From: Paenibacillus hemerocallicola | Lineage (GTDB): Bacteria; Bacillota; Bacilli; Paenibacillales; NBRC-103111 | Length of the DNA: 64,000 nt | Direction of reading: 5' to 3' | Assembly (NCBI RefSeq): GCF_006265175.1 | Contig: NZ_VDCQ01000005.1 | Coordinates: forward strand, 62,001-126,000 | In this document: positions 1 through 8,416 of the stretch, one piece after another | Position numbering within the stretch: position 1 is the stretch's first letter | How the letters are laid out: each line of letters starts with the position of its first letter | Translations under genes and position numbers: made by a program | The notes under the pieces: model-generated | Database searches by the model: none | Seen by the model: the letters and a program-made list of their open reading frames with translations, nothing else | What the model was told of the DNA's origin: nothing

Positions 1-794
1 CGACCCGACCGGCGGGAGAACATTGTCACCTGCCGGTCGTTTCTATGCAGAACGTTTCATTTCAGTACGAGCAGCGGACCGTTATCGATCGGTTGAACTT
101 CGACATTTTGCAGCGTGATTTCGTCGGCCTGATCGGTTCGAACGGAGCCGGCAAAACGACCCTGCTCAAGATGATCGTCGGCTTGCTGAAGCCGGATCAG
201 GGAGAGGTTCGCTTGTTCGGAACGCCGCTGCCGCAGTTTCGCGATTGGGAGCGGATCGGGTATGTTCCGCAGAAGAACGCGTTCAACCCGCTATTTCCCG
301 CTACCGTCCGGGAAGTCGTGTTATCCGGCTTATACGGACGCAAGAAGCTGTTCAAGCGGATAAATCGCGACGATTTGAAAAAATGCGACGATGCGCTGCA
401 CGCGCTGCGCATCGAGGAGCTTGCCGATCGCCGTATAGGCCGATTGTCGGGCGGACAGCAGCAGCGCGTATTCCTCGCCCGGGCGCTGGTGAACAGTCCG
501 GAGCTGCTCATCCTTGACGAGCCGACGGTCGGCATCGATTCGGAGACGCAGGAAAGCTTCTTTCATATGATCCGGCATATGCATCAGCGGCATAATATCA
601 CATTTCTGATGGTATCGCACGATCTCGATATGATGAATGCGTATCTCGGTTATGAGCCGGCCCACGCTAGCGGAAAGTTGAAATTTTTCGTCAAGCATTC
701 GCACGAGCTTGACAATTGCGCCGAGACAAACCTGGCGCACAGCCTACGCGACCTTCGGCTTGCCGATGAACCCGAACCGTTAACGGCACGATAA
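1..794 (+). CDS. znuC: Zinc ABC transporter ATP-binding protein, 5'-truncated by window edge
   Basis: This is the ATPase subunit of a metal (probably zinc) importer; it works at the inner face of the membrane with the permease encoded next. Counting from the ATG at 45, Walker A GSNGAGKTT is at residues 31-39, the signature LSGGQQQR at 134-141, Walker B LLILDEP near 154-160 and the switch His in SHD at 191-193. The frame stays open to the window edge and upstream codons read EHCHLPVVS, so the true start is probably outside and ATG 45 is internal. After the H-loop there is an unusual tail with H207, H218, H220 and C225. The permease follows after 15 bases. Family assignment is firm; zinc rather than manganese specificity is inferred from the tail and from the AdcC/ZnuC-like sequence. 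Confidence 0.88.
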   Translation, partial: TRPAGEHCHLPVVSMQNVSFQYEQRTVIDRLNFDILQRDFVGLIGSNGAGKTTLLKMIVGLLKPDQGEVRLFGTPLPQFRDWERIGYVPQKNAFNPLFPATVREVVLSGLYGRKKLFKRINRDDLKKCDDALHALRIEELADRRIGRLSGGQQQRVFLARALVNSPELLILDEPTVGIDSETQESFFHMIRHMHQRHNITFLMVSHDLDMMNAYLGYEPAHASGKLKFFVKHSHELDNCAETNLAHSLRDLRLADEPEPLTAR

Positions 795-809
795 GGGAGA
801 AGAATACTA

Positions 810-1619
810 TTGGATATTTTTTCGGAATACTTTTTTCAACGGGCATTGATTGGAGGTATTCTGATCGGGGGAATGGCGCCGCTTTTGGGCGTTTTTCTGG
901 TTCTCAGACGGTTGTCGATGATCGGCGATACGCTGGCCCACGTCTCGATCGCCGGCGTCGCGTTGGGCTTCCTGCTCGGCGTGTATCCTCTGGCAGTAGG
1001 ATTGTTGTTCTCCATTCTCGCCTCGTTCGCGATCGAACGGCTCCGCAGAGCGTACAAGACGTATGCGGAATTGTCCATTGCCATCATTATGTCCGGGGGA
1101 GTGGCGCTGGCCACGTTTTTGTTTACGTTGGGCAGAGGGTTCAACATGGACGTAACCAGCTATTTGTTCGGCAGCATTTATACGCTCAGCTGGACCGATT
1201 TGTGGCTCGTACTGGCCGTGACGCTGGTCGTGATGTGCATGCTGATCGTTTTTTTCAAGGAAATGTTTCTGATCATGTTCGATGAGGACGCGGCGGCCGT
1301 GAGTGGAATACCGCTTCGCGCATTGAACCTGCTGACGACCATACTGACGGCGCTGGTGATCGGCGTGGCCATCAAAATCGTCGGAGCCTTGCTCGTATCC
1401 GCGCTTTTGACGGTTCCGGTCGCATGCAGCTTGGCTGTGGCCAAAAGCTTCCGGCATTCGGTATGGATCGCGCTCGTGTATTCGGAGATTGCCGTTGTGG
1501 GCGGACTTGTCGCGGCCGGCGTTTGGAACTGGGCACCCGGCGCAACCGTCGTGCTGATGCTGATCGCTCTGCTGATCGTCACGCTGCTCGTGCGGGGGCG
1601 CAGCGGCGCCAAAGTGTAG
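810..1619 (+). CDS. znuB: Zinc ABC transporter permease
   Basis: This is the ABC-3 family membrane subunit that moves the metal released by a ZnuA-type binding protein. The 269-residue protein is almost entirely hydrophobic with about eight membrane segments and carries the family motif DTLAHVSIAGVA near residues 39-50. It starts with TTG at 810, preceded by AAGGGAG at 794-800. It follows the ATPase by 15 bases and clearly shares its transcript. A binding-protein gene is not seen and would have to lie upstream of the window or elsewhere. Confidence 0.88.
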   Translation: MDIFSEYFFQRALIGGILIGGMAPLLGVFLVLRRLSMIGDTLAHVSIAGVALGFLLGVYPLAVGLLFSILASFAIERLRRAYKTYAELSIAIIMSGGVALATFLFTLGRGFNMDVTSYLFGSIYTLSWTDLWLVLAVTLVVMCMLIVFFKEMFLIMFDEDAAAVSGIPLRALNLLTTILTALVIGVAIKIVGALLVSALLTVPVACSLAVAKSFRHSVWIALVYSEIAVVGGLVAAGVWNWAPGATVVLMLIALLIVTLLVRGRSGAKV

Positions 1620-1650
1620 TCGTACAATTGCTTGAAGAGGAGGGGACGGC

Positions 1651-2364
1651 TTGACTCAAGTCAACATTTGGATCGCGCTGTGGGCCGGATTCGCTTCATT
1701 TATATCGCCCTGCTGCCTGCCGCTGTATCCTTCTTATTTGTCCTACATAACCGGTATTTCCGTACAGAGGCTTAAGGAAGACCGGACGAAGAAGGAAGTG
1801 CGGCTGGCCACGACGGGGCATACGCTGTTTTTTATACTCGGGTTTTCGATCATCTTCTATTCGCTCGGGTTCGGGGTCGGGCTTGTAGCCGACTGGTTCA
1901 ACGACTACCGGGATATCATTCGCCAGCTGTCGGCCATTCTCATCTTCGTCATGGGCTTGTTTCTGATCGGCGTGTTCCAACCGCAATGGCTGATGCGGGA
2001 ACGGAAGCTGCAAGTGAAATCGAAGCCGGCCGGATACCTTGGCTCTTTGGTCGTAGGAATGGGCTTTGCCGCAGGCTGGTCGCCTTGCGTCGGTCCGATC
2101 CTCTCGTCGATTTTGCTGCTCGCGGCTACGGAGCCGGGCACATGGTTTCAATTGACGACCGCTTATTCCGTCGGGTTCGCGATCCCGTTTTTCATACTTG
2201 CCTTCTTTATCGGCTCTACGAAGTGGATCGTCCGTTATTCTTCGCTGCTCATGAAAATAGGCGGAGGATTGATGATCTTGATGGCCGCGCTGCTTTATTT
2301 CGATAAAATGATTTTGATTACGATCTGGCTGCAGGAACGGACGCCGGATTGGCTGAAGTTTTAA
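1651..2364 (+). CDS. ccdA: Cytochrome c biogenesis protein CcdA
   Basis: CcdA carries reducing equivalents from cytoplasmic thioredoxin across the membrane to extracytoplasmic thiol-disulfide proteins used in haem attachment and spore cortex synthesis. The 237-residue protein has about six membrane segments and the two hallmark cysteine motifs: ISPCC near residues 18-22 and GWSPCVGP near 146-153. TTG at 1651 is chosen because GAGGAGGGG lies just upstream and the first membrane segment begins at once. It sits 31 bases after znuB and ends in a strong terminator, so it is probably the last gene of that transcript. A link to zinc uptake is not known. Confidence 0.9.
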   Translation: MTQVNIWIALWAGFASFISPCCLPLYPSYLSYITGISVQRLKEDRTKKEVRLATTGHTLFFILGFSIIFYSLGFGVGLVADWFNDYRDIIRQLSAILIFVMGLFLIGVFQPQWLMRERKLQVKSKPAGYLGSLVVGMGFAAGWSPCVGPILSSILLLAATEPGTWFQLTTAYSVGFAIPFFILAFFIGSTKWIVRYSSLLMKIGGGLMILMAALLYFDKMILITIWLQERTPDWLKF

Positions 2365-2372
2365 TCGGGGAA

Positions 2373-2398
2373 AACCGCTCGGTAGCGAGCGGTTTTTT
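2373..2398 (+). terminator. Rho-independent terminator after ccdA
   Basis: A 7-bp GC-rich stem (CCGCTCG, 2375-2381, with CGAGCGG, 2386-2392), extended by flanking A-T pairs, is followed by a run of T. It lies nine bases after the ccdA stop and separates it from the convergent splB. Confidence 0.85.
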
Positions 2399-2409
2399 TC
2401 AATTGCGCG

Positions 2410-3477
2410 CTAAGTGAAGTATTCGATTTTGGCTTGCGGAAATTGCTCGAATATGCGCTCGGTAATAAATTCGCGTAAAGCGTGAGCCTGTTCGTCGGGA
2501 TACACGTATTTGCCCTGACCCCAGCGTCCCCATTTGTATTTGCGCTTCGCCTCGTCCATCTCCAGCTTCGTTTTCGGATAGCGCTGGAGGATGACGGTTT
2601 TGGCCGTCTTCGTAAACCGGTGCTGGATCAGCTCGAACGTCAGCCCGTCCGACGCTTCCTCCGGTACGGCGGCCCTCAGCTTCTCCAGCAAGGCGCTGTA
2701 GCCATCCTCCCAGCCGTCGTGCCATATGATCGGGGCGATAATAAATCCGAGCGGATATCCCGCTCTCGCCACTTTGCCGGCAGCTTCGATTCGTTCGGCA
2801 AAAGTCGAGGTGGCCGGTTCGAAATGGCGAATGACATAATCGGCATTCACGCTGAAGCGGAACCGCGTATTTCCGTTATGCCTCGCATCCAGCAGCGAAT
2901 CGACGTGATGAAATTTGGTGACGAACCGGAGCCGTCCCAGCGGCTGTTCGCCCATGAATTCGATCAGTTCCTTCAACGATCCGGTAATATGCTCCAAGCC
3001 GACCGGGTCTGACGTACATGCGGCTTCGAAACGCGTAACCTCTGGCTCCCGCTCCGTAATATATCCCCGAGCCGCGTCCAGAACGTCGTCCATATTGACG
3101 TATACGCGAATATACGGCTTGGCCCCCAGAGTCGTCTGAAGATAACAATAATGGCAATGCCCCATGCAGCCTGTCGCGATCGGAATGGCATACTCCGCCG
3201 AAGGCTTGGACGTATCGAATTTTAACGTTTTCCGCACGCCTACGACGAGCGTCCGTTTGGCGATTTTGTACTTTTCCGAATCGCTATCTCCGGGAAAGCC
3301 GGTAATCCGGTTGTGCGAGCTTGTCATGCGAATGGGCAGCCCCAGCGAGACGGCCCATTCATGGATGCGCCGGCCTTTCGGATAATGCAAGGAATCCGGT
3401 TCGAAATAGACGAGTTCCGGGACGAATTGAAGCGTATTTTTCGTTTTGACCGGAGGGGACAGCAGCTCGGTGGTCAA
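2410..3477 (-). CDS. splB: Spore photoproduct lyase
   Basis: This radical-SAM enzyme directly reverses the spore photoproduct thymine dimer during germination. From the chosen TTG at 3477 the protein has 355 residues, close to the B. subtilis enzyme. The radical-SAM cluster cysteines are C104, C108 and C111 in CMGHCHYC, and the conserved hydrogen-donor cysteine is C154 in FEAACTSD. The C-terminus KIEYFT matches the family end. The frame is open further upstream to 3612, but AAAGGAGA sits properly before the TTG and the family homology begins there. No splA-like gene is visible beside it. Expression in the forespore is expected from the family; I did not find a convincing sigma-G promoter. Confidence 0.95.
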   Translation of the reverse strand: MTTELLSPPVKTKNTLQFVPELVYFEPDSLHYPKGRRIHEWAVSLGLPIRMTSSHNRITGFPGDSDSEKYKIAKRTLVVGVRKTLKFDTSKPSAEYAIPIATGCMGHCHYCYLQTTLGAKPYIRVYVNMDDVLDAARGYITEREPEVTRFEAACTSDPVGLEHITGSLKELIEFMGEQPLGRLRFVTKFHHVDSLLDARHNGNTRFRFSVNADYVIRHFEPATSTFAERIEAAGKVARAGYPLGFIIAPIIWHDGWEDGYSALLEKLRAAVPEEASDGLTFELIQHRFTKTAKTVILQRYPKTKLEMDEAKRKYKWGRWGQGKYVYPDEQAHALREFITERIFEQFPQAKIEYFT

Positions 3478-3713
3478 GGAGTCATCTCCTTTGCAGGAAT
3501 GAATGTAGTCGGATTCGCCATAGTGTTCCCTTGGGCGTATGCTTCGAGTCTTGTCCGAGACATAACAGTGATCGGCAAATTTGGCTTCCGAGCGTCTACT
3601 AAATTGTACCAACTCAATCGCTCGTTATGATAGAATGATAAAGTCATAAGTCGTACGACGGTCTATTAAACTTGGCATATCCGGTGCCGATATCCGATTG
3701 AGGTGTAGTTCAG

Positions 3714-4514
3714 ATGACGAAAGTGTTAATGACGTTCCCCGAAGGCAAGTTCAAAGTGCTGACATTAAGCTACGACGACGGCAGAAATGCCGACCGGAGA
3801 TTGGTGGAAATCATGAACAGCCACGGAATCAGAGGTACATTCCACCTGAATTCCGGTTTGTTCGGATCGAACGACAGAATCCCGCAGGAAGATATCTCTT
3901 CGCTTTACGAGGGGCACGAAATATCCGCCCACACGGTGAATCATCCGACCATTGCCAGATGCCCCAAGGAGCAAATCGTCGACGAAATTATGGAAGACCG
4001 GAAAGGCTTGGAGAGCATTGCCGGCTATACGGTGAGAGGACTGTCCTATCCGAACGGCTCATACAACAAGCTGATTAAAGAGATGCTCCCTTACATGGGA
4101 ATCGAATATTCCAGAGTTACGCACAGCACGGGCGGCTTCGCCATACCCGACGATTGGTACGAATGGAGACCAACGTGTCATCACAAGCAAAACCTGATTG
4201 GCGTGGCCGACAACTTCCTATCCTTGCAAAAAGTCCAGTATTTGTACATGATGTACGTGTGGGGCCACAGCTACGAGTTCGACAACGACAACAATTGGGA
4301 CGTGATCGAGGCATTTTGCGAGAGGGCCGGCCGTCAAACCGACATTTGGTATGCGACAAATATCGAAATCGTCGATTATTTCAAAGCGTTTCAGCGTCTG
4401 CAATTTTCCGCCTCGCGTTCGTTCGTGTATAACCCGTCGGCCCGTCCGGTTTGGATTTCGGCGAATGGCAAAATCGTCGAAATCGGCGGAGGCAGTCAAG
4501 CGCGGCTCGTTTAA
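3714..4514 (+). CDS. Polysaccharide deacetylase (NodB-type) family protein
   Basis: This 266-residue protein resembles NodB-fold carbohydrate esterases, which remove N- or O-acetyl groups from sugars. The first catalytic motif appears as TLSYDDG near residues 17-23, and the metal-binding motif as HEISAHTVNHP near 69-79, giving the Asp and two His ligands. There is no signal peptide, so it probably acts in the cytoplasm, unlike cell-wall deacetylases. The ATG follows GAGGTG at a normal distance. It stands alone between the splB promoter region and mntR. The substrate cannot be told from the sequence. Confidence 0.82.
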   Translation: MTKVLMTFPEGKFKVLTLSYDDGRNADRRLVEIMNSHGIRGTFHLNSGLFGSNDRIPQEDISSLYEGHEISAHTVNHPTIARCPKEQIVDEIMEDRKGLESIAGYTVRGLSYPNGSYNKLIKEMLPYMGIEYSRVTHSTGGFAIPDDWYEWRPTCHHKQNLIGVADNFLSLQKVQYLYMMYVWGHSYEFDNDNNWDVIEAFCERAGRQTDIWYATNIEIVDYFKAFQRLQFSASRSFVYNPSARPVWISANGKIVEIGGGSQARLV

Positions 4515-4598
4515 TCGATGTCGCATGCCGCGGCACCGTTCCTCCGGACGTCAATGGCCTCCTTATTATCGGTTCTTATATCGGTTAACTGGGTAAAC

Positions 4599-4646
4599 TT
4601 GCTTTGTCCGGTTAATCGGTGTATCATTAATAAGGTTTGGCAAACC
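4599..4646 (+). promoter_or_regulatory. mntR promoter with palindromic operator
   Basis: TTGCTT (4599-4604) and TATCAT (4622-4627) are separated by 17 bases, a good sigma-A match. The predicted transcription start falls on the perfect inverted repeat GGTTTGGCAAACC (4634-4646), a natural repressor position just upstream of a metal regulator gene. Which protein binds is inference; autoregulation by MntR is the obvious candidate, although the site is not the classic Bacillus MntR box. Confidence 0.55.
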
Positions 4647-4666
4647 GGAACCGAGGAGGGGTCTTT

Positions 4667-5092
4667 TTGGCAGCGACACCGAGCATGGAGGACTATCTGG
4701 AGAAGATTTACAAGCTGATCGACGAAAAAGGATATGCCAGAGTGTCCGACATTGCCGAAGGGCTTGAAGTTCATCCCTCGTCCGTTACGAAAATGATTCA
4801 GAAGCTGGATAAAGACAATTACTTGATTTACGAACGATATCGCGGACTTGTCCTTACTTCCAAAGGGAAAAAGATGGGGAAACGACTCGTCGACCGGCAT
4901 CATTTGCTGGAAAGCTTCCTCCAACTGATCGGCGTTCAGGAGGAGAACATTTATAAGGATGTCGAAGGAATCGAGCATCATCTGAGCTGGGATTCGATCA
5001 CCTGCATCGAAGTGCTCGTCGAGTATTTCCAACGGCAACCGGAACGCGTAACGGAATTGATGAATATTCGCAACGAGCTGGAATCGGAATAA
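4667..5092 (+). CDS. mntR: Manganese-dependent transcriptional regulator MntR
   Basis: MntR is a DtxR-family repressor that senses Mn(II) and represses manganese uptake genes. The 141-residue protein reads [15 protein letters not shown] at the start and contains the winged-helix segment [16 protein letters not shown] and the metal/dimer segment [11 protein letters not shown], all very close to the B. subtilis protein. Metal ligands corresponding to Asp8, Glu11, Glu99, Glu102 and His103 of that protein are present. TTG at 4667 is selected because GAGGAGGGG precedes it and it gives the family N-terminus; an in-frame ATG at 4637 overlaps the palindrome and is unlikely. It is monocistronic, with its own promoter and terminator. 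Confidence 0.95.
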   Translation: MAATPSMEDYLEKIYKLIDEKGYARVSDIAEGLEVHPSSVTKMIQKLDKDNYLIYERYRGLVLTSKGKKMGKRLVDRHHLLESFLQLIGVQEENIYKDVEGIEHHLSWDSITCIEVLVEYFQRQPERVTELMNIRNELESE

Positions 5093-5102
5093 CCGATTGA
5101 TT

Positions 5103-5147
5103 AAACGCTCCGAGTGTCCCGCAAGGCGGGGCAAACGGGGCGTTTTC
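5103..5147 (+). terminator. Terminator after mntR
   Basis: An outer stem AAACGCTC (5103-5110) pairs with GGGCGTTT with one G-U pair, and an inner CCCGC/GCGGG hairpin stacks inside it. The 3' side ends in TTTT. It begins ten bases past the stop codon. Confidence 0.65.
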
Positions 5148-5252
5148 GCATTTATGCCGCTATGGAGCCGAGGGTGTCATACGAACAAACCGGTACCGCA
5201 TACAGTTCTTTAGTAGTTAATCGCTAAAGACGGCTGCGGAAGGGTGACAACC

Positions 5253-6239
5253 ATGATCGTCAACGGTGTGTTCGAAGGAGGGGGCGTCAAAGCGATTGCG
5301 CTCGTCGGAGCGATTAAGGCGGCAGAGGAGTACGGAGTCAAATTTCGTCATGTCGCCGGCACCTCCTCAGGTGCGATTGTGGCGTCGTTGTTGGCTGCCG
5401 GATATACGGCCGACGAGCTGAAGAAAATTATATTGGAGACGCCCTTTACGGACTTTCTGACCCGTTCCTGGCTGCATCAGCTGCCGATCGTCGGGCCCGC
5501 CGCGCGAATATTGATCAAAAAGGGTCTTTACTCGGGTCAGCGTCTCGAGTTATGGATCGCGGAGAAGCTCGCTGCAAAAGGAGTGCGAACCTTCGCCGAT
5601 TTGCCCAAAGGAAAACTGAAAATCATCGCATCGGACATCTCGCAGGGAAAGCTGCTTGTGCTTCCCGACGACATCGCCCAATACGGAATCGATCCGGAGC
5701 AGCTGCCTGTCGCGAAAGCGGTCCGGATGAGCACGAGCATCCCTTATTTCTTCGACCCCGTCGTCTTGCGGAAAACGCCAAAGGTACGCAAAAAGGGGGA
5801 ATCCTTCGCCGATCAGTTCATTTATATCGTCGACGGAGGGCTGTTAAGCAATTTCCCGCTCTGGATCTATGACGAGGAGAACGGCAAAATACCGGAGAGC
5901 GAGCTAATTCCCACACTCGGATTCCACCTTGTAGGGAAGCAATCGAACAGCCCCCGTACCATTGTCGGACCGTTGTCGATGTTTCAGGCACTATTTGCGA
6001 CTATGATGGAAGCGCACGATGAACGGTACATCGAAGAGAAAAACCGGTTCCGTACGATCAAAATCCCGACGCTGGGCGTAAGGCTGACCGACTTCGATAT
6101 TAAGCCCGAGAAAAGCTTGGAGCTGTTCAACGCGGGATATGCGGCAGCCAAAGCTTATTTCCAAAAATGGTCGCACCAGCACTATATCCAAACGTTCAAT
6201 CATCTTATTCGGGATGGTCAGAAGGGACGACCGGCTTAA
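5253..6239 (+). CDS. Patatin-like phospholipase
   Basis: Patatin-like proteins are serine lipid acyl hydrolases with a Ser-Asp dyad. This protein has the oxyanion glycine motif EGGGVKAIALVG near residues 8-19, the nucleophile elbow GTSSG near 37-41 and the catalytic Asp in VDGG near 193-196, so it should be active. ATG at 5253 is preferred over GTG at 5244 because GGAAGGG is eight bases upstream of it. There is no signal peptide, implying a cytoplasmic or peripheral membrane location. It is a lone gene ending at a shared terminator. Confidence 0.88.
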   Translation: MIVNGVFEGGGVKAIALVGAIKAAEEYGVKFRHVAGTSSGAIVASLLAAGYTADELKKIILETPFTDFLTRSWLHQLPIVGPAARILIKKGLYSGQRLELWIAEKLAAKGVRTFADLPKGKLKIIASDISQGKLLVLPDDIAQYGIDPEQLPVAKAVRMSTSIPYFFDPVVLRKTPKVRKKGESFADQFIYIVDGGLLSNFPLWIYDEENGKIPESELIPTLGFHLVGKQSNSPRTIVGPLSMFQALFATMMEAHDERYIEEKNRFRTIKIPTLGVRLTDFDIKPEKSLELFNAGYAAAKAYFQKWSHQHYIQTFNHLIRDGQKGRPA

Positions 6240-6263
6240 ACAAAATAATGTTGTCGAAAAAGT

Positions 6264-6289
6264 AGACCCGGGATCGATATCCCGGGTCT
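6264..6289. terminator. Bidirectional terminator between convergent genes
   Basis: A perfect 10-bp stem (AGACCCGGGA, 6264-6273, with TCCCGGGTCT, 6280-6289) and a six-base loop lie between the patatin gene and the minus-strand gene ending at 6299. A T run follows on the minus strand; the plus-strand T run is short. Confidence 0.65.
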
Positions 6290-6298
6290 TCATTATGG

Positions 6299-6598
6299 TC
6301 AATGATACGTATATGGCTTCTCCGGCGGCTCGTCGTCATCCCGCTTGTTTCCTTGAATGACGCGAAACGGGATGTTTTTCCGTTTTTCTTTCGTTTTCTT
6401 TCCGGCAGAAGAGGGTGACGATTTGCGCTGCTTCGATTTGCGCCAACGGGCAGGCGGATATTTATAGAGGACGAATATGCCTCCGAATATAACGATCGCG
6501 ATGATCAGATTAAACGGGTTGGACATCATCGTGCTAAAGATGCCGATAGCCATCAAGACGAGAATGAGAATAAAAAGCGGATGTATGCGCCGTTTCAA
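6299..6598 (-). CDS. Small membrane protein of unknown function
   Basis: I do not recognise this 99-residue protein beyond its layout. Two hydrophobic segments lie at about residues 8-25 and 30-46, followed by a very basic, hydrophilic tail rich in Lys, Arg and Ser. The tail is probably cytoplasmic by the positive-inside rule. It lies 36 bases downstream of the yqhQ homologue on the same strand and is likely co-transcribed with it. The ATG has GGGGGAAG nearby upstream. Confidence 0.72.
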   Translation of the reverse strand: MKRRIHPLFILILVLMAIGIFSTMMSNPFNLIIAIVIFGGIFVLYKYPPARWRKSKQRKSSPSSAGKKTKEKRKNIPFRVIQGNKRDDDEPPEKPYTYH

Positions 6599-6634
6599 AT
6601 GCAGCTTCCCCCTTTCAGCGTATATGCCTATCTC

Positions 6635-7597
6635 CTAAACCGCCTGTCCTGCATTGGCCGCATTCCGGTGTTGCAGCAATTCCCGTTCGATTTCCAGCAT
6701 CCGTTCGAACGAGGCGATCGATACTTCCACCTGCGAGTCGTCCGGCTCCTTGGTCGTCAGCTTTTGCAGCCACAATCCGGGGTAGCCGAGATAGCGCAGC
6801 ACCGGCGTTTCCCTTACCGAGTTCGTCAATCGGAGTACTTCGTACGAGAGACCGATGACGAGCGGCAGCAGCAAGATCCTAAGCAACAAACGCTCCCATA
6901 AGTTATCGTATTCGAAAAACGAGTATACGATCACTCCGACGAGGACGGTAAATACGATAAAGCTGCTGCCGCACCGGTAATGCAAAGTATTGAATTTCTG
7001 TACGTTGGAGACGGTCAGCTCTTTGCCCGCTTCGTAGGCGCTGATTACCTTATGCTCGGCGCCGTGGTATTGGAACAGCCGCTTGATCAATGGCGTCAGC
7101 GAGATAAAGTAAATATACCCGAGCAGCAAAACGATTTTGATGACGCCTTCCAGCAAATTGTGCAAAATCTGATTCTCGAACAAGTTCTGAAACAACAGCT
7201 GCTCGATAAAGGCCGGTACGAGCGTGAACACGAATTTACCGAACAGAAACGATAAGACGCCTACGACGGCAACACCGAGAATCATGGAAACATTGCCGAA
7301 TCCGCCTTGTTTTTTGGAAGGCTGCTCTTCGGCTCCGCCCTCGTCCTCGGCATATTTTTCCGCGGAGAAGTTCAGATGCTGCGCGCCTTTGGCGCTCGAT
7401 TCGATAATGGCTACAATGCCGCGAAGCAGCGGGATTTTTTTGAGGTTGCTCACCCAAGAAATATCTTTGCGGGGCACCTCGAAAAATTCGATTTGATTGT
7501 TTTTACGGCGAACCGCAGTTACATTGACGGTTTTGCCGGCCATCATGACGCCTTCCATAACCGCCTGACCGCCGTAAACGGCCTGATTTTGAGACAA
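6635..7597 (-). CDS. yqhQ: DUF1385 membrane protein YqhQ
   Basis: This is a conserved Firmicutes membrane protein with no firmly established function. The N-terminus contains the family block YGGQAVMEGVMMAGK, then VTAVRR and the KKIPLLRG segment. Several membrane helices follow, and the motif YHGAEHKVISAYEAG near residues 177-191 is strongly conserved in the family. TTG at 7597 is chosen because AAGGAGG lies eight bases upstream, whereas GTG at 7606 overlaps that site. The protein has 320 residues. It is divergent to yqhR, the arrangement seen in B. subtilis. Confidence 0.88.
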   Translation of the reverse strand: MSQNQAVYGGQAVMEGVMMAGKTVNVTAVRRKNNQIEFFEVPRKDISWVSNLKKIPLLRGIVAIIESSAKGAQHLNFSAEKYAEDEGGAEEQPSKKQGGFGNVSMILGVAVVGVLSFLFGKFVFTLVPAFIEQLLFQNLFENQILHNLLEGVIKIVLLLGYIYFISLTPLIKRLFQYHGAEHKVISAYEAGKELTVSNVQKFNTLHYRCGSSFIVFTVLVGVIVYSFFEYDNLWERLLLRILLLPLVIGLSYEVLRLTNSVRETPVLRYLGYPGLWLQKLTTKEPDDSQVEVSIASFERMLEIERELLQHRNAANAGQAV

Positions 7598-7735
7598 TGA
7601 GGTCACCCTCCTTCGACTGAGAATGGATTTCGTATATATTCATTGTAACGAATTCCGGCGCGGAACGCCACTCGTTTAGTTCACCCCGAAATGCGCATAC
7701 TAAAGCTAACTTTGGCAATGAAAGGACGAAAAGTC

Positions 7736-8233
7736 ATGGATCAACGAGCAATGGGCCCAGAGCGGAAGGAGCCTACGGGCGTGTGGTCATTTGCGCTGCA
7801 GATCGGATTTTTCGCGGGGCTGATCTGGGGAGCGGTCAAAGCGGTCGAAACCTATTTCAAGTTTACGAAAATACCGGCAACATTTATGGCCAAACCGTTT
7901 TTCGCGCCGTCTTTCATGAATACGACCGCCGGTTTTTGGATGGGATGGCTGGCCTTCATCGTATTTTCGATCGCCGCCGCTTTGCTTTACGCGGCGCTGT
8001 TTCGCAAGGTCGTGGGGCATTGGACGGGGCTTGCTTACGGAGCGGCGTGGTGGGCTTTGCTGTACTTGCTCGTTGGACCGTCGACCGGCATGATGAAATG
8101 GATATACCGGTACGAATGGAATACGATCGTAACAGACGCCTGTTTATTTTTGCTGTGGGGGTTGTTCATCGGATTTTCGATCTCGTTCGAATTTACCGAT
8201 GAACGGGAAAGGGAGCCTTCCGTAACGACCTAG
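7736..8233 (+). CDS. yqhR: Conserved membrane protein YqhR
   Basis: The 165-residue protein has four hydrophobic segments at roughly residues 20-36, 63-85, 95-110 and 128-148, and matches YqhR of B. subtilis in size, layout and position between yqhQ and aroQ. Function is unknown. ATG at 7736 follows AAAGGA at a normal distance; an upstream in-frame ATG at 7691 is less likely. A structured intergenic element begins directly at its stop codon. Confidence 0.8.
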   Translation: MDQRAMGPERKEPTGVWSFALQIGFFAGLIWGAVKAVETYFKFTKIPATFMAKPFFAPSFMNTTAGFWMGWLAFIVFSIAAALLYAALFRKVVGHWTGLAYGAAWWALLYLLVGPSTGMMKWIYRYEWNTIVTDACLFLLWGLFIGFSISFEFTDEREREPSVTT

Positions 8234-8234
8234 A

Positions 8235-8327
8235 GACTGTCGAGCTTTTGCCTCCCTGGCAATAGCAAATTTTAATGCTAGGCGGCTGCATAAGTTTATT
8301 TATGCAAACAGTCCAGGTTGTCGAACC
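8235..8327 (+). other. Multi-branched RNA-like element between yqhR and aroQ
   Basis: A closing 6-bp stem GACTGT (8235-8240) / ACAGTC (8308-8313) encloses three hairpins: TGCC/GGCA (8249-8261), TAGCA/TGCTA (8263-8280) and TGCATAA/TTATGCA (8287-8306). A further GGTT-GTCG-AACC hairpin follows. All stems are perfect Watson-Crick. The arrangement resembles a small folded leader or the 3' end structure of the yqhR transcript. I know no family it matches, and the possibility of chance cannot be excluded from one sequence. Confidence 0.35.
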
Positions 8328-8416
8328 GTGCCATTCCAAAAAAAAGTTCTCAAAGCGGGGAAACTTATGGTAAAATGGCTTCGGTTCGATTCTTCCGATT
8401 CGGGGTGGTGGTTAGA

